Shown here piece after piece: positions 32,125 to 43,679 of a stretch of DNA of 64,000 bases (position 1 is its first letter; each line of letters starts with the position of its first letter). Under the pieces are notes generated by a model that was given only the letters and a program-made list of their open reading frames with translations, was not told the origin of the DNA and searched no databases. Source of the DNA: Durusdinium trenchii. Lineage: Eukaryota > Sar > Dinophyceae > Suessiales > Symbiodiniaceae. The position numbers and the translations under genes are program-made. Location: positions 723,173-787,172 of the forward strand of contig CAXAMN010022662.1 of NCBI GenBank assembly GCA_963970005.1. The letters are read 5' to 3'.

Positions 32125-33525
32125 TGTGCGTGTGTGTGTGTGCCCCCCCTTGTAGTCACAGGGATTCTTTTGAATTTGACTTGATTGATTCACTTTTTCA
32201 AGCAGGGGGACATGGCGTGCGTTCAGGGACCATGTCCACCGAAGCTACCTGACGCACGGGATATGAGAGCTGATCACTCTGAGGCACCTGCAATTTTCCA
32301 TTGCATTTCAAGCTTTCCGTCATGCACTCTGCTGTTGTGAGCGACCATCGTCATCCTGTCGTCCCGATCTCGACTGAGTTTTTGGCCTCACTTCCTTTTG
32401 AAGAACCCCAGGCTCTTTAGGGCTTTCCTGGACCTTTCAGGATTTGGGTTTCTTAGGCTGGCGTGTGGCATGTGGCATTCAGTTCCGTATGCATATCTAT
32501 AAGTGTGTCTCTCCTAGTGAGAGCCCGGGATGAGCCCGCAGAGTGCCTCCCGTGGACCCATCGAACGGGGGTTCGTCGAACATATCCCTTGCCCGGATAC
32601 AAAGCAGCTCTTATGCCTGAACGTGGTCGTAGCGACCAAAGGTGGAGGCCGTACGTGGTCGTAGCGACCAAAGCTTAAGTCAAGGTTCATTGGAACCTGT
32701 CGGATTCTTAGGTGCACACACATTGTACACACTTAAACGAGGCAGGTCTTCCTAGGTCGTTGTAATGAGGTCTGGTTTCATCGGTTCCCGTCCCCTCCAT
32801 TTGGTTCCCCTTTTCATCCTTTCCCCTTCACACACTTCTTGTTCTTCTTTCTTTTCATGTCTTCCCTTGCTTCATGTCCTTTCATCTCGCTCCTTTCTTT
32901 CTCTTGCGCGCACAACGGTCCGGGCCTTAGTTTGTACGTGCACATCTACTTTTAAACTCAGGTTTTAGGTCGCCCAGGTCTCGACAATGAGGTGGGGTTC
33001 ATCGGTTGTCCCTGTGCACTTGGTTTCTCTTTCATCGCAACCACACACACTTTTGTCCCGTCTCGTCCTCTTTCTCATGTCTTCATCCTTTTGTCTTTGC
33101 TGCGCGCACATTTGCACATTCGTGCTAGCCTTAATTTTTGCCTCCCCAGCCGTGTGTGTGTGCCCCTTGTAGTCACAGGGATTCTTTTGAATTTGACTTG
33201 ATTGATTCACTTTTTCAAGCAGGGGGACATGGCGTGCGTTCAGGGACCATGTCCAACGAAGCTACCTGACGCACGGGATATGAGAGCTGATCACTCTCAC
33301 GTACCTGCATTGTTCCACTGCATTTCAAGCTTTCCGTCATGCACTCTGCAGTTGTGAGCGACCGTCGTCGTCCTGTCGTCCCGATCTCGACTGAGTTTTT
33401 GGCCTCACTTCCTTTTGAAGACCCCCAGGCTCTTTAGGGCTTGCCTGGACCTTTCAGGATTTAAGTTTCTTAGGCTGGCGTGTGGCATGTGGCATTCAGT
33501 TCCGTATGCATATCTATAAGTGTGT
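32125..33525 (+). repeat. 375-bp direct duplication with about 1.02-kb spacing
   Basis: 32133-32507 and 33153-33525 are near-identical (shared words GTAGTCACAGGGATTCTTTT, CATGGCGTGCGTTCAGGGAC, TATGAGAGCTGATCACTCT, GTTCCGTATGCATATCTATA). A second, older pair lies between them (about 32745-32830 and 32960-33050, sharing TTCATCGGTT and TTTGGTT words). A TG microsatellite opens the first copy. No coding evidence. The block directly abuts LTR element A. Confidence 0.85.
32620..32674 (+). repeat. two copies of CGTGGTCGTAGCGACCAAAG
   Basis: Each copy contains the perfect hairpin GGTCG-TAG-CGACC; copies are about 33 bp apart. Possible protein-binding or RNA hairpin pair; function unknown. Confidence 0.6.
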
Positions 33526-33822
33526 GTGTGGCAAACGCGCAGCACGCTTGCCCCATTTGTTTTGCTCTGTTGAGACGACGCACAACATGAGCACCGGAAT
33601 TCGAGAAGTATAGAAAGAGTGTTTGTTGCTATAGGAGATGTTTTGCAGTTGTTGTGGGGGCTGGTAAGATTTGGTAGAACCTATTTGAGTCGCAAAGGGA
33701 ACGTTAAGTGTGGGAGAACCTCGTTCTGTTATCATCTTTCTTGTCTTGGCACTGTTGCCAGGTTGGAGACCATCGCTATTAAGTAGGGAGGCCATTGTCA
33801 TCAACAAGTGACATTCCTTCAG

Positions 33823-34069
33823 AAGGGTCTGCGCTCCCTACGTGGAAGCCTTGGCTGGAGTGTGTTGGCTCAGTTCAGCAACAGGATGGGAATCCACAGT
33901 TCAGTACATGTTCTTTGATTATTTTGATCGTTAGACCCTTGGAGCTTTGGACGTTCTATTTATATTGTGTTTATGTGTTTGGCTTTTTCTTTCCTTGGTA
34001 GTGACAGATCTCCTGCCAGGACGCCTTGAAGAGAACATGTATTTGCAGTGCCTCTGCTCATGGAGCTGA
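33823..34069 (+). CDS. possible C-terminal exons of an unknown host gene
   Basis: Exon 33823-33903 (SALPTWKPWLECVGSVQQQ, DGNPQF) ends at TTCA|GTACAT. Exon 34002-34069 follows a pyrimidine-rich acceptor (TTTCTTTCCTTGGTAG) and continues in phase as MTDLLPGRLEENMYLQCL to a stop at 34067-34069. The upstream exons were not found. No family recognised. Confidence 0.35.
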
Positions 34070-34184
34070 TGTCCCCTTGTTGCTGAAAAGATAAACCTGA
34101 AATGTGTGGTCAAAACAAGAAGCTACTTCTAACAAAGGGCATCGCTACTAGGAGCAAGAACGCTACTAGATGCTACTAGCAGCT

Positions 34185-34584
34185 NNNNNNNNNNNNNNNN
34201 NNNNNNNNNNNNNNNNNNNNNNNNNNNNNNNNNNNNNNNNNNNNNNNNNNNNNNNNNNNNNNNNNNNNNNNNNNNNNNNNNNNNNNNNNNNNNNNNNNNN
34301 NNNNNNNNNNNNNNNNNNNNNNNNNNNNNNNNNNNNNNNNNNNNNNNNNNNNNNNNNNNNNNNNNNNNNNNNNNNNNNNNNNNNNNNNNNNNNNNNNNNN
34401 NNNNNNNNNNNNNNNNNNNNNNNNNNNNNNNNNNNNNNNNNNNNNNNNNNNNNNNNNNNNNNNNNNNNNNNNNNNNNNNNNNNNNNNNNNNNNNNNNNNN
34501 NNNNNNNNNNNNNNNNNNNNNNNNNNNNNNNNNNNNNNNNNNNNNNNNNNNNNNNNNNNNNNNNNNNNNNNNNNNNNNNNNNNN
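34185..34584. other. assembly gap of 400 N
   Basis: Run of N flanked on both sides by CTACTAG-family repeat, which probably caused the break. Confidence 1.
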
Positions 34585-34929
34585 TTCTTGCTCCTAGTAG
34601 CGATGCCCTTTGTTACTAGTAGCTTCCTGTTCTAGTAGTAAGGCCAGGAGCCCCTAGTGCTTCTTGTTACTAGTAGTGGAACACATTGAAGGTTCTTATG
34701 AAAACGTAAAACGAGGTCACTAGATCCACTCGCTTAGCTGGAGCAGCCTAGCGACTGTGGAGCACCACTTAGTTAAGATCAAACTCTTTGCCTCCTACTG
34801 TGCTACTGTACAAATGTCATGACTAGAGCACGCTACTAGGAGCAAAGGGCATCGCTACTAGGAGCAAGGACGCTACGTTCGGGGCTCCTGGCCGTTACTA
34901 CTAGGAACGAGAAGCTACTAGGAGCAGTC

Positions 34930-36240
34930 TACTCGTAGCATAGACATCCACCGTGCCCTTGACTCCGAGCGAGCGGTGTAAATCTCCTCATCATAGGTGA
35001 TGCTTGCTCCAGGCAGGTCCGTCTGGGCAGGGGCTCCACCAACCCTACTGTGACTGGAACTCAGTTGACCACTGCCGTCACTATGTGTGAAGCCATCTAT
35101 CACCTGAAAGGCTCAACGGATTCCCGGAAGGAAGGTTGGAGGCCATTGCTATTGAGTAGGGAGCACCCAAATCACATGTTCCGAAAGACAAGTACCTCTC
35201 CGTTGGATCCTTAGGAGACGCAGCAACAGCAATGCCTGGCACTTTGGGTCTCGTGGTGCTTCAGCCATGAGACCATCCAGAAGAGATTGCTCCTAAAGAG
35301 AGATTGATCATGAATAGGTTCAGTATTTGCCAGGTCCTAGAGGTTAGTCCGCTAGTAGGTTGGAGGCCATCGCTACTAGGTTAGTTAGTATTTGCCTTTT
35401 GAACAAAGTCGAGAACACTCGGTTCTGGTAGAAGTGATCCGCAAACTGTCCCTCTCCTGCATCATGGAGGTGGCCACCTGGTGACAACGCAAAAACACCA
35501 GAACAATTGTGAGCTACTAGGAACAAAGGGCATCCCTACTAGGAGCGAGGCCGCTACTAGGGGCTCCTGGCATCGTTACTAGTAGCATTCTTGCTACTAG
35601 TAACAAGAAGCTACTAGGGGCTCCTGGCCGTACTACTATTAGCTTATTGTTTCTACTAGCTTCTTGTTACTACTAGTAAGGCACTTGTTACTACTAGCGA
35701 TGCACTTGTTACTACTAGGAACAAGAAGCCACGTCTGGAGGTTCTTTCACGTCATGGGCGGTGACCTTGCCTCAACCGCCCGCAGTCGACCTCACAAAAC
35801 TCAGATGCGGCACACATCCGTTTTGTGGCGTTGTTTTAATTTGAACCGACTCTGAAAGAAGCACACCTGTACGTGATCTGGACGTGAAACCAGTTGTCTT
35901 CGGCAGTAGCGGACAATGAATGTCTGTTCTAGAAGTTGTGGGCTCACTGTGCTTTCCTCACCCAATTTGGTGGAACAGCGGCCCCTGTCCCAATTGTAAC
36001 TTTGTGTACTTTGATAATGCAAGTGATGAAGCAGTGTGAAGCCAAAAGAAATCCAATTCAAGATTTGGGGTAACAGTTGTGTTGTTCCTTTCATTCTGAC
36101 TGGATTTCACAGTCCACCAGACTGCCAGGCCGAGTCACTATCATCCACTTTGTATCTTCGTAAGGCCTTCACAACAACCTTAGGCAACCGAGAGGTATCA
36201 GCATGCAGCACAATTCATGGCAGGGCCCAGTGATGGAAGT
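34930..36240 (-). CDS. host exon cluster of unknown function
   Basis: Five minus-strand blocks look coding. 36140-36235 gives RLPKVVVKALRRYKVDD, loosely like the first strand and helix of Ras-association domains. 35863-36000 gives CSTKLGEESTVSPQLLEQ and FIVRYCRRQLVSRPDHVQ before CAG|GTGTGC. About 35395-35480 gives DAGEGQFADHFYQNRVFSTL. 35194-35305 gives SLLDGLMAEAPRDPKCQALL after CTTTAG and before GTACTT. 34950-35105 gives VIDGFTHSDGSGQLSSSHSR after TTTCAG. Phases between blocks are not all consistent, so more than one gene or alternative frames are possible. Introns contain CTACTAG-family repeats. Confidence 0.35.
35510..35735. repeat. CTACTAG-family cluster with arm of the fold-back form
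   Basis: GGGGCTCCTGGC units run into the TTGTTACTACTAGTAAGGCA arm seen in the 13.2-kb hairpin. Other nearby blocks: 34115-34184, 34585-34680, 34825-34925, 36310-36435, 36740-36830. Confidence 0.8.
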
Positions 36241-36249
36241 TAGTGCCTC

Positions 36250-37960
36250 ATAGTGAGGCCGCATGACAATGTGCTACATTGGGGCCCTCATTGGGGTTCT
36301 AATCAATGGCAATACTTTAGTAGTTTCTTGTTTCTAATAGCTTCTTGTTCCTAGTAGTACGGCCAGGAGCCCCTAGTAGCTTCTTGCTCCTACTAGCGAT
36401 GCCAGGAGTCCCTAGTAGCGTCCTTGCTCCTACTTGAGGTCGGGTGTTGGTGACGAAAGCTAGTTGCATCCAATCACATGGCCATAAAACGGATGGGGAT
36501 GAGCGGCATGATGTGAATCATAATGGTCCTAGAACGGATTCTATCAGAACTATTAAGTTCCCAAATCTGACATGCTCCAGAGGGGAGCTTAAGCCGCGGA
36601 GGGGGGATGTCTAGCAGTGGATAATCCACTGGGTAGCCAATTCCATGCCCCAGGCAATAACATGCTAGAGCAAGAGTATCTCCAGCTAGCTGAAGCTAGC
36701 TTTTGTGATTAGCAAGCAGGCAATTCTAAAGCTTCTATCAGCAAAGGGCATCGCTACTAGGAACGTTCGGAGAGCTACTAGGGGTTCCTGGCCATACTAC
36801 TAGGAACAAGAAGCTATTAGAAACAAGAAATATATCAGAATTAGTATTAAATTTAAATTAGAAGTTTCTCGCACCTCAGAGATTCGGGTGCCTTTTTCGG
36901 CGAGTCGTTCTATGTCTGACTGCGTGTGACTAAGTAAGGTTGCCCATTGTCCCCATTCATTTGCACAATGGGCATGGTGTTCCCTGGCACGCTCATTCTT
37001 TTTTGGGAGAAGCAACTCATGCTGCCCCAGGTTGCGGTGTTGGTATGGCAACTTGCTCGTGTGTGTCTCTGTGTTGCCTAAAAGTGTCACCAGAAAGCAA
37101 AACCAACACACATTATGACGTGTGTAGAGACAATTGTTTGTTTGTGTTCTTAAAAGGAGATCACCCGCCCATAAGAGGATGGCAATGTGATATGGCGAAG
37201 TGTATTGTCATGATTTGGGGCGCAGTGATCTGTGGTGTGGTAGCGCGGCGATATCGTGAGTTGTAAGTGCAACCTTTTTTCCCTTTCCCCCAGATCTCGT
37301 TACCTGACAATGACCAATCAATGCCCTTTGATATCCTCAGTTCTATTCCTCACGTTCACCGGGCGACCCTGAAACCTCTTCAATGCAGAGTGAAAACCTG
37401 GTTCCCAAACGCAAACCCAATGAATCCGAAGAAAAAAGGGCCTAAAGGTTTAAGAAAGGCACTGACTGACAAAACATAAAAAATCAAAGAAAGGTCTAAA
37501 GGTTTACACACAAAAACAAAAAACAACACATATAAAATATTAAACTACTTGTTACTGGAGGCACCGTTTTCTGCGACCGTCCCGTGAGCAATGGTATTGG
37601 AAGCCGGCAAAGGCACCGCATATGACACGTCCAGAGCAGGTTCAGAAATCTTTTCACACGGGGAACACGATTACCTTTTTACATGTTGCAGCTAGCCTTA
37701 CTTTGATAAGGATATCGTCGTTCTTTCAATCGCTCGCACTTTGGTCTCGAACAGTGAAGAAAATTAGGCATGGCGTGGTTAGTGACCCTGGGTTTGTTCT
37801 AGATCCCCCAGACCAGCTGGATTTATTTGCTTTAGAATGAGCTCTTCAAGTGCTTGAAAAGTTTCAGTAAGTTCAGACATAAGAGATTTGGCTTTAATTT
37901 TTTGGAACTTTAAGTCTTCGGGGCCTCTGGAAAACTCGAAAGCTCAAAAAGAAGAAAAGA
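36250..37960. other. host intergenic DNA, weak exon candidates only
   Basis: Repeat blocks at 36310-36435 and 36740-36830. A minus-strand block at 36900-37075 (RMSVPGNTMPIVQMNGDNGQ) may be an exon. A-rich tract with GGTCTAAAGG at 37430-37530. Nothing else I can support. Confidence 0.4.
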
Positions 37961-37961
37961 G

Positions 37962-38315
37962 TTGGATTTATGGTTTTTACTTTTCCAGGGGCTGGCTGAC
38001 AAAATATACAAGATAAAAAGTATGAAAGATTTGGGATTTTCCCCGCCAGCCAGGTGCGGGCTGTTGGGTTCTATCAGAGCTGTCAACTTCGCCTTCTCCT
38101 CCTCCTTCTCCGCCTCCTTCTCCTTCCTTTGCTGCGAGCTCCAGAATGCAGTGGGCATGGCCGGTCCGAACCACAAGCGCCAGATCGAAGTGGGCCAGAT
38201 AGAAGGAATGCCAAAAAGAATGCCAGAATATATTCCAGAGCGCCAGGTAGAATCCAAGTAGAATGCCAGAACATATGCCAGATAGAATGCCAGAAAATAT
38301 GCTAGATAAACAGGT
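37962..38315 (+). CDS. exon with MPE/MPD short peptide repeats
   Basis: Plus-strand frame KSMKDLGFSPPARCGLLGS ... ELQNAVGMAGPNHKRQ leads into QIEGMPKRMPEYIPER. After a one- or two-base shift it continues as RMPEHMPDRMPENMLDKQ. The DNA repeats ATGCCAGA every 9-12 bp (38205-38312). Such MPE/MPD repeats are frequent in dinoflagellate predicted proteins; function unknown. The frame breaks suggest decay or a purely repetitive origin. Confidence 0.35.
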
Positions 38316-38790
38316 TTTTGGTGATGCTGAAGCAATATAGCCGTCGGTTATCAGCAGAATATACTGCCATGGTGGCGATCACTCAAAGTAAATAAATATA
38401 TTCGTCAGAGGCTCATCAAAACTAAAAGTGTCAGATTTGGAATTATGTGTGTTGTCCTACTGATTTTCCAGAGATTTGAAACATTAAGAGAAAAGCTTTA
38501 GATTTGGATGTGTTTGATACCTGTTTAGATATAACTCCTGCTGGTTTGAGAGATCTTTAGGCAGACTGCCCGGAACGTAGGGTATATAATTCGCTCTTAC
38601 CGCCCCCACCTCCCCGAGAACGTCTGCAACCATCAATGAGTGTGACACAACCATTGAAAGATATAAACACTACGAGTTCCTATGGGATTCGCAAACAACG
38701 CCGTTGGTGAAAAGTGCTGCATTTCAAGAAATGTTAGTTGTGAGCAGCAAGGATTGAGTATTCTAACAACTTAAAGTGATTTCACTATTT

Positions 38791-38816
38791 TCTCTTTCTC
38801 TCTCTCTCTCTCTCTT
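38791..38816 (+). repeat. CT microsatellite
   Basis: Continuous TC run interrupted once (TCTCTTTCTC). Confidence 0.9.
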
Positions 38817-38864
38817 GTATTTTTGAACTGTAGACTGACTCTGTAGACGTTCTTTCTTCTTTTT

Positions 38865-38945
38865 AAGGCACTTGTTACTAGTAGCTTCTTGTTACTACTA
38901 GTAAGGCACCTGTTACTACTAGCGAGGCACTTGTTACTACTACTT
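38865..38945. repeat. arm of the fold-back CTACTAG repeat
   Basis: CTTGTTACTACTAGTAAGGC followed by ACCTGTTACTACTAGCGAGG, matching the right arm at 13398-13452. Confidence 0.8.
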
Positions 38946-38948
38946 TCT

Positions 38949-38968
38949 TTAACCATGTTTCATTGAAA
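38949..38968 (-). pseudogene. detached last codons of the host gene hit by LTR element B
   Basis: Without LTR element B and one CAAAG copy, these bases continue the frame of the gene at 62286-63557 as SMKHG and a stop at 38949-38951. See that entry. Confidence 0.5.
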
Positions 38969-38973
38969 CAAAG
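38969..38973. repeat. 5-bp target-site duplication CAAAG, left copy
   Basis: Matches CAAAG at 62291-62295 after the right LTR. Confidence 0.88.
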
Positions 38974-39118
38974 TCAAAATCCGCGTGGCGGCGCGCCGGA
39001 ATGAAGGCACCTTTTTGCTTGATACTCAAGAGCGCTCTGCGGCGTGGATGCATGGTTTCATGCCTAGCCACCTGACCTCCAAGGATGTTCAACTGCCATG
39101 CTCATTGACTGTTTCACA
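38974..39118 (-). repeat. 3' LTR of element B (145 bp)
   Basis: No difference seen from 62146-62290. The RNase H frame stops inside this LTR (39089). Confidence 0.95.
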
Positions 39119-40704
39119 CCCGTCCTCATCCTTTGGGGGTCTGGCGGCAGCCTTTCTGCGCTTTCTGCCATCTCTGATGGCTTGCTTCCTTGCTAGAGCT
39201 TCGGCGGAAGCTTGGAGAGTCCAGGTCCCCTTTGAAAGGGCTTCCAAGAGAGGTTCCCTCTCACAGCCGACCTTAGTCAAAACATCAGCCAGCATTTGGG
39301 CTGTGTCAACCCAAAGGACCTGGAGGTCTGGCTCGTCATCGGCCGCTCGGTCCAAAATTTCCTTCACCTGGGCAAGGAGAATCCTCACCCGCTTGTCGTT
39401 CGGTTGCCCTGCGTCTTTGTTGAGCGTCGACTCAAGGCTTTTGGCATCCGTGAAGAGGTGGAGCTTTCCCTTCACGAAGTGGCGGTCGAGGTCCGCCATG
39501 CGACAACCAGGATGCTGGAGTTCCAGCAGGAGCGACCTCACATAGTCGGCAGCTTCAGCGGCCGTCAAAAAACCATTCGTCTCGGCAGCCAAGGTCGAGC
39601 GACATACCCGCTTGATGCTGCCACTGTAGGTCTCCAAAACCAAAATGGCCGTGGGAACACCGGTGGTGATCTCGGAGGTGCAAAGGCCGATGACATAGCC
39701 GGTTTGGCTCTTCAAGCCATTGGTGTTGGCGAAGCTGCTGTCGGACATGGCAAAGACAGCCAGGTCCTTGAGCTCGCACGAAGGCTTGATTAAGTTCCAC
39801 TTTTCAGCTGGCGTCTCTTTCAAGACTCGGACCACTTTGTTCAGGTCCACCATGTCCCTGACGGAGGGAGAGCCCAGCTGCTGTGAAGCGATGCTGACAT
39901 TCACCAAAACATCTGGCCGCGTCTGGAGCGCGATCCAGCCAAGTGAGCCGATGAGGGCTCGGAACTGTGTCTTCTCAGGCTCGGTCAGGCGTGCATTTGG
40001 CTGAGCACGTCGCTTCTTGTCCAGGACCACATAGTCGAGGCTCCAGATGGCATCTTCTTGATCGACAGCGATCGAGCCGTCTGGGAGCTGCTTGACATTC
40101 TTCCCGCAGAAGCGAAACTCACCAACTTTCTTCTTCAGGTGGATCTCCTTCTCGAGGACACGCATTGACTCTTCGTAGAGCTTGCCAATGCCGGAGCAGT
40201 AGAGGTCATCCACATGAGAGATCAGGATGCCGGTCAGGTTCTTGTCCTCGTACAGGAAGAAGAGTGCAGGTTCCAGCTTGCTCATCACCCATTGCTTGCT
40301 GAGGAGCACACGATAGAGCTTTCTCCACCAAGAGCGCCCGGCGTCGCGAGTGCCGTAGATGCTTCCTTTTGCTCTCAACAGCGAGAGTGGAGAGATGCCC
40401 GGAGGTGGAGGTCTTGGTGGCCTCAAGATCAGCAGCCTTGAGACGCCTTGGCTCTGAAGGTATGCCGTGCTGGCATCATAGGCCTCAATGGTCCATACCA
40501 TGACAACGGTGATGGCCGTGACGAAGTTGAAGGCGAGGAGCGAGGCTGTAGGTGAATCACTGCGGATGCCTGGATCTTGTTCTTGGCACCCTTGTACCAC
40601 CATTCTTGACTTTAACTTCGAACGGGTACTCGGCCTTGATCTGAGCTTCTGACTTGCCCGTCTTGCGAGCGAGGGCGAGTGCTCGAGGCTTGGAGTTCTT
40701 GTCG
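39089..40704 (-). CDS. reverse transcriptase and RNase H of element B (C-terminal portion)
   Basis: After the TIR junction the sequence first reads DKNSKPRALALARKTGKSEA, then shifts frame to KLKSRMVVQGCQEQDPGIRS. RT motifs: AYDASTAYLQSQ (first catalytic Asp), GSIYGTRDAGRSWW, and HVDDLYCSG replacing the usual YVDD (His for Tyr). RNase H motifs: AMSDSSFAN, STLAAETNGFL, LFTDAKSLEST and WVDTAQMLADVLTK. The basic end RDGRKRRKAAARPPK stops ten codons into the LTR. The first about 50 codons of the open frame (40707-40831) belong to the TIR element and are not RT. N-terminal RT sequence lies beyond the insertion at 55382-55650. Confidence 0.9.
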
Positions 40705-40706
40705 GT
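40705..40706. repeat. 2-bp target-site duplication GT, left copy (TIR element B)
   Basis: Second GT at 55380-55381. Keeping one copy restores GTRWVHTDKNSKPRA in frame. Confidence 0.75.
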
Positions 40707-40742
40707 CCTAGACATCCATATGTACAACTAAAACAGGTACAT
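40707..40742. repeat. left terminal inverted repeat, TIR element B
   Basis: 36 bp, two mismatches to the reverse complement of 55344-55379. Followed by ATGTGCGTGAAAG twice and GCGCGTGAAAA (40759-40800). Confidence 0.92.
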
Positions 40743-41880
40743 GGCACATTTGGACCATATGTGCGTGAAAGACCAAATGTGCGTGAAAGCGCGTGAAAAT
40801 TGGGAAAAGGTTGTTTCCCAGAAAAATGCAATGTGCACCATTGCTCCTATAGGAATATTTGGAACTTCCGCAGCTCGATTAATGAAGGTGTAGCTGCACA
40901 GCATACATTGATGATACTTTGGTGTATCAGTATATACTTAATTAAGGTCAACCCAGGGAGTTTGAAAACACTTTTTTTTCAGCGTGGACTGTGTGACTTT
41001 GTTGACTTGACTCGCTGTCCGCTCGCCAATTTTCGAAGCATGAGGGTGCGTTTGAGCACCTTTAAATATATGTATAGAGACAAACAACATGTGCTGCAAA
41101 CAGTTGACACAAACAATGTCCATGATTTGACCCAAAAACGTTCCATAAACCATGCTGAAAATGAAGAACTAACTCACTTTTTTTCTAGGGTCTCTTGTGG
41201 GGCGACGGTGCGCCGGGGGCGCCGGGGGGCCCGCGGATATCATGGAGCTTTCTGGAGGCAAGGATCATGCGTGGGCAGGAGTTTGGTCCCCCTGGGACTA
41301 TGGGGGCCAGATTAGATTGAAGATGTGTTCACTGAATCGTGTGTTTCCATCCATAGCTCATCCATATACCCTCTGGATCCTGATTTCTTGTCACTGGGGG
41401 TCGAGTGTGGGATCAAGTGGATTGAAGGAGCTCTGGGTGATTCACTGAAGGTGGCAGGTTTGAGTTCTCATCCACAGCCTGTTCATCCATAGCCTGTTGG
41501 GCTCAAGGAATTCTTGTTAACTCGAGAGCGTATTGATTCATCAATCATGATGTGGTCCATGCAGAGATACGCGCATGCCACCTGGTTCTGGTTGGCAAGG
41601 TTTTAATCTTGTCTTAAAATCAAGATTTTTGTGTATGTGTGCTTTTTGTGGAAGTGGCTGCGCTTTGATTTGATCATTTGTATACCTGAGCTTCTATCCT
41701 TCTCAGGCAGGGTTTCCTCTTCCCCAGCCGAAAGCAGCCACTGGTCGCTCTGGGTATCTTTTGCAGCCCACGGCAAAGGCAGCTGCGGTACCCAATGTGG
41801 AAGTACCTAGCGAGGCTTGGGGTGCAAAAAAATCACAAATTATTTGTAAAAGCTCCTTGAGGAAATGAGGTGCCATGGTT
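40743..41880. other. left flank inside TIR element B, no supported gene
   Basis: Subterminal GTGAAAG motifs, then A/T-rich sequence with no recognisable exon; a GC-rich patch (GGCGCCGGGGGGCCCGCGG) lies near 41218. Confidence 0.5.
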
Positions 41881-41899
41881 TTTCTCTGAACTCCCGTAG

Positions 41900-42272
41900 G
41901 TGGATGATTTTCGTTCAGACACTGAGGAGGTCCCAAGCCCGGATGGCAAGGGTGTTGGTAAAGGTGATGGGGCAGCTGGTCCCAATGCTTTGACTGACAG
42001 GGCACCTCGTCCAAAGGCTTTGACTGATACTGCAGCTGCTCCAAAGGCTTTGACCCTCCCCCGTAAAAAGAGACGTGCAGAGGCACCTTGAAATATTTGA
42101 GAAAAGTTTTGCTATGTTTTGCTATGTGGCCTAAGTTGGATGGTGTAAAGGGTTATAAATACAATGAGTTGGGTTTGCTTGGCATTCAAGGAGGTGATGG
42201 AGAAGGATGTTTACACTGAGCTCCAACAGACGAAACGCCTATTCAAGAAGGTGGTGGAAGAGCTTGAGCCTT
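41900..42272 (+). CDS. first recognised exons of the left gene in TIR element B
   Basis: Exon at 41900-42091 follows a CCCGTAG acceptor: VDDFRSDTEEVPSPDGKGVG, then three ALTD/KALT repeats (PNALTDRAPRPKALTDTAAA) and a basic end PRKKRRAEAP. A second block at 42190-42272 reads VMEKDVYTELQQTKRLFKKV and VEELEP (helical). Likely parts of one disordered, charged N-terminal region. Exact junctions not resolved; family not recognised. Confidence 0.4.
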
Positions 42273-42342
42273 GTAACTTTTTTTAGGAAACTGAAGCTGG
42301 AACCTTTTCTATGTTTTATTTGGTTCCTAATGTGATGGTGTG

Positions 42343-43560
42343 GTTTGTCAAGTCAATGGATTGGCACTGAGGATGCGCATGTGAATGACGTCCAGGTAAG
42401 GGTGAAAGCTCTACGCCAGCTTGTGATTGACATCCCTGTTGATATCTAGGGATCTGGTTGCAGCTGTGATTGGATGCTGCGTGGAAAAGTGTCTCGATGT
42501 CTGAGTGCCCTCTTGAGGTCTGAGGCCTGAGGACCCTCTTCATAGGTTCCCAAATATACAAAGCCTGGAATTGTTGAAGGCCCTTATATTGAATTGTTGA
42601 ACCTTCTTGGGTCTCTGTTCAACATGTCTGCAAGCTCCACCATAGGAGTCTTTGAGTTGGGTCTTTGAGATGGACCTCAGACCCCTTTGATCCACTTCTG
42701 TTAATGGATCCCCACTCATTGGTCCCATAACTGCTCGGCAGGCCCATGGCGTGGTGGGCTTCCTGCCTGCAGTGCTCTTGGTGATGGTCTGGGGCCCTGT
42801 CATTTGTCCGTTCGGTGTCATGCGCTGGCAGTTTGACAGCCCTATTTAGTGAACCACCACTTGACTCCCCTTAAATTGGATTGTTTGAGTTAGAAGATGG
42901 GGTGTAATTGAATCTTGGTGCATGAGATCCCATGCAAACTCGATCCATGTACATGTAGAATAATTACCATCCAATATATAACACCCACACATATCCCTCC
43001 CTGGATCACCATCCCCATGATTTGACGGCATGGCCTCAGGCTCTTTGGGCGCTGAAGCATGCCGGTACGCTCCTGCCCGGCTGTTTGCGAGTGTGCTGGA
43101 GATTGAGGGAAGCTGTGTGCACTCCATGTGGCGTTGGAAGGTTTTTCCTTACTGTATTTGACTTCAAAAGTCCTTCGACCACCTAATATTCTTTGGAAGG
43201 CCCACCAGGATATCTGACCTCTCTCAATGTGCTGTGCATGCATTGGATCAAGATCACAAACAGCATGGGTTGTAACCTAGTTCAACTCAATGGCTGCCAT
43301 GCTAGATTGACCCTTTTCAAAACTCAATGATAGTGGTGATCACCAGGGCTATCAATAGTCTGCCCTGTCAAAAATACACAAAAAATCATTCTTGGATCTT
43401 TTTGCTGGCTGATCGTAAATTAACTTGCAAGTTTTGCTCTTGCTGGCCATGAGAAATGGCGATAAACAGAAGGTTGCAGAATATGCTGCAGCCTTTGGGA
43501 CAAGGCCGCGTCTCCAGGAAGTTCCTTTGCAAACGCTTTAAGCAAAAGGTTTGATAATGT
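42343..43560 (+). CDS. scattered exon-like blocks, left gene of TIR element B
   Basis: Short blocks only: WIGTEDAHVNDVQ before GTAAGG (42356-42395), VKALRQLVIDIPVDI (42402-42450) and MRNGDKQKVAEYAAAFGTRP (43450-43540). Between them (42550-43430) I see nothing coding on the plus strand. Confidence 0.25.
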
Positions 43561-43679
43561 TATTTAGATAGGCTTTTCAAAAGCCTATCAGTGGGTGTTG
43601 AAAAGGTTTTGGGAGTTGCTAGGTTGGGTTCTCCTTCCTGTGCAATGCGACGGGGCAGCTCTTTGCAGCAAACAAAAAG

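Noticed and set aside
36900-37075. Mrp/NBP35-like P-loop ATPase exon (MPIVQMNGDNGQP)
   Set aside because: Resemblance limited to a few residues, followed by a stop, and no nucleotide-binding loop exon nearby.
40707-40831. Apparent N-terminus of the element B RT frame
   Set aside because: These codons come from the inverted repeat and subterminal sequence of TIR element B, not from RT.
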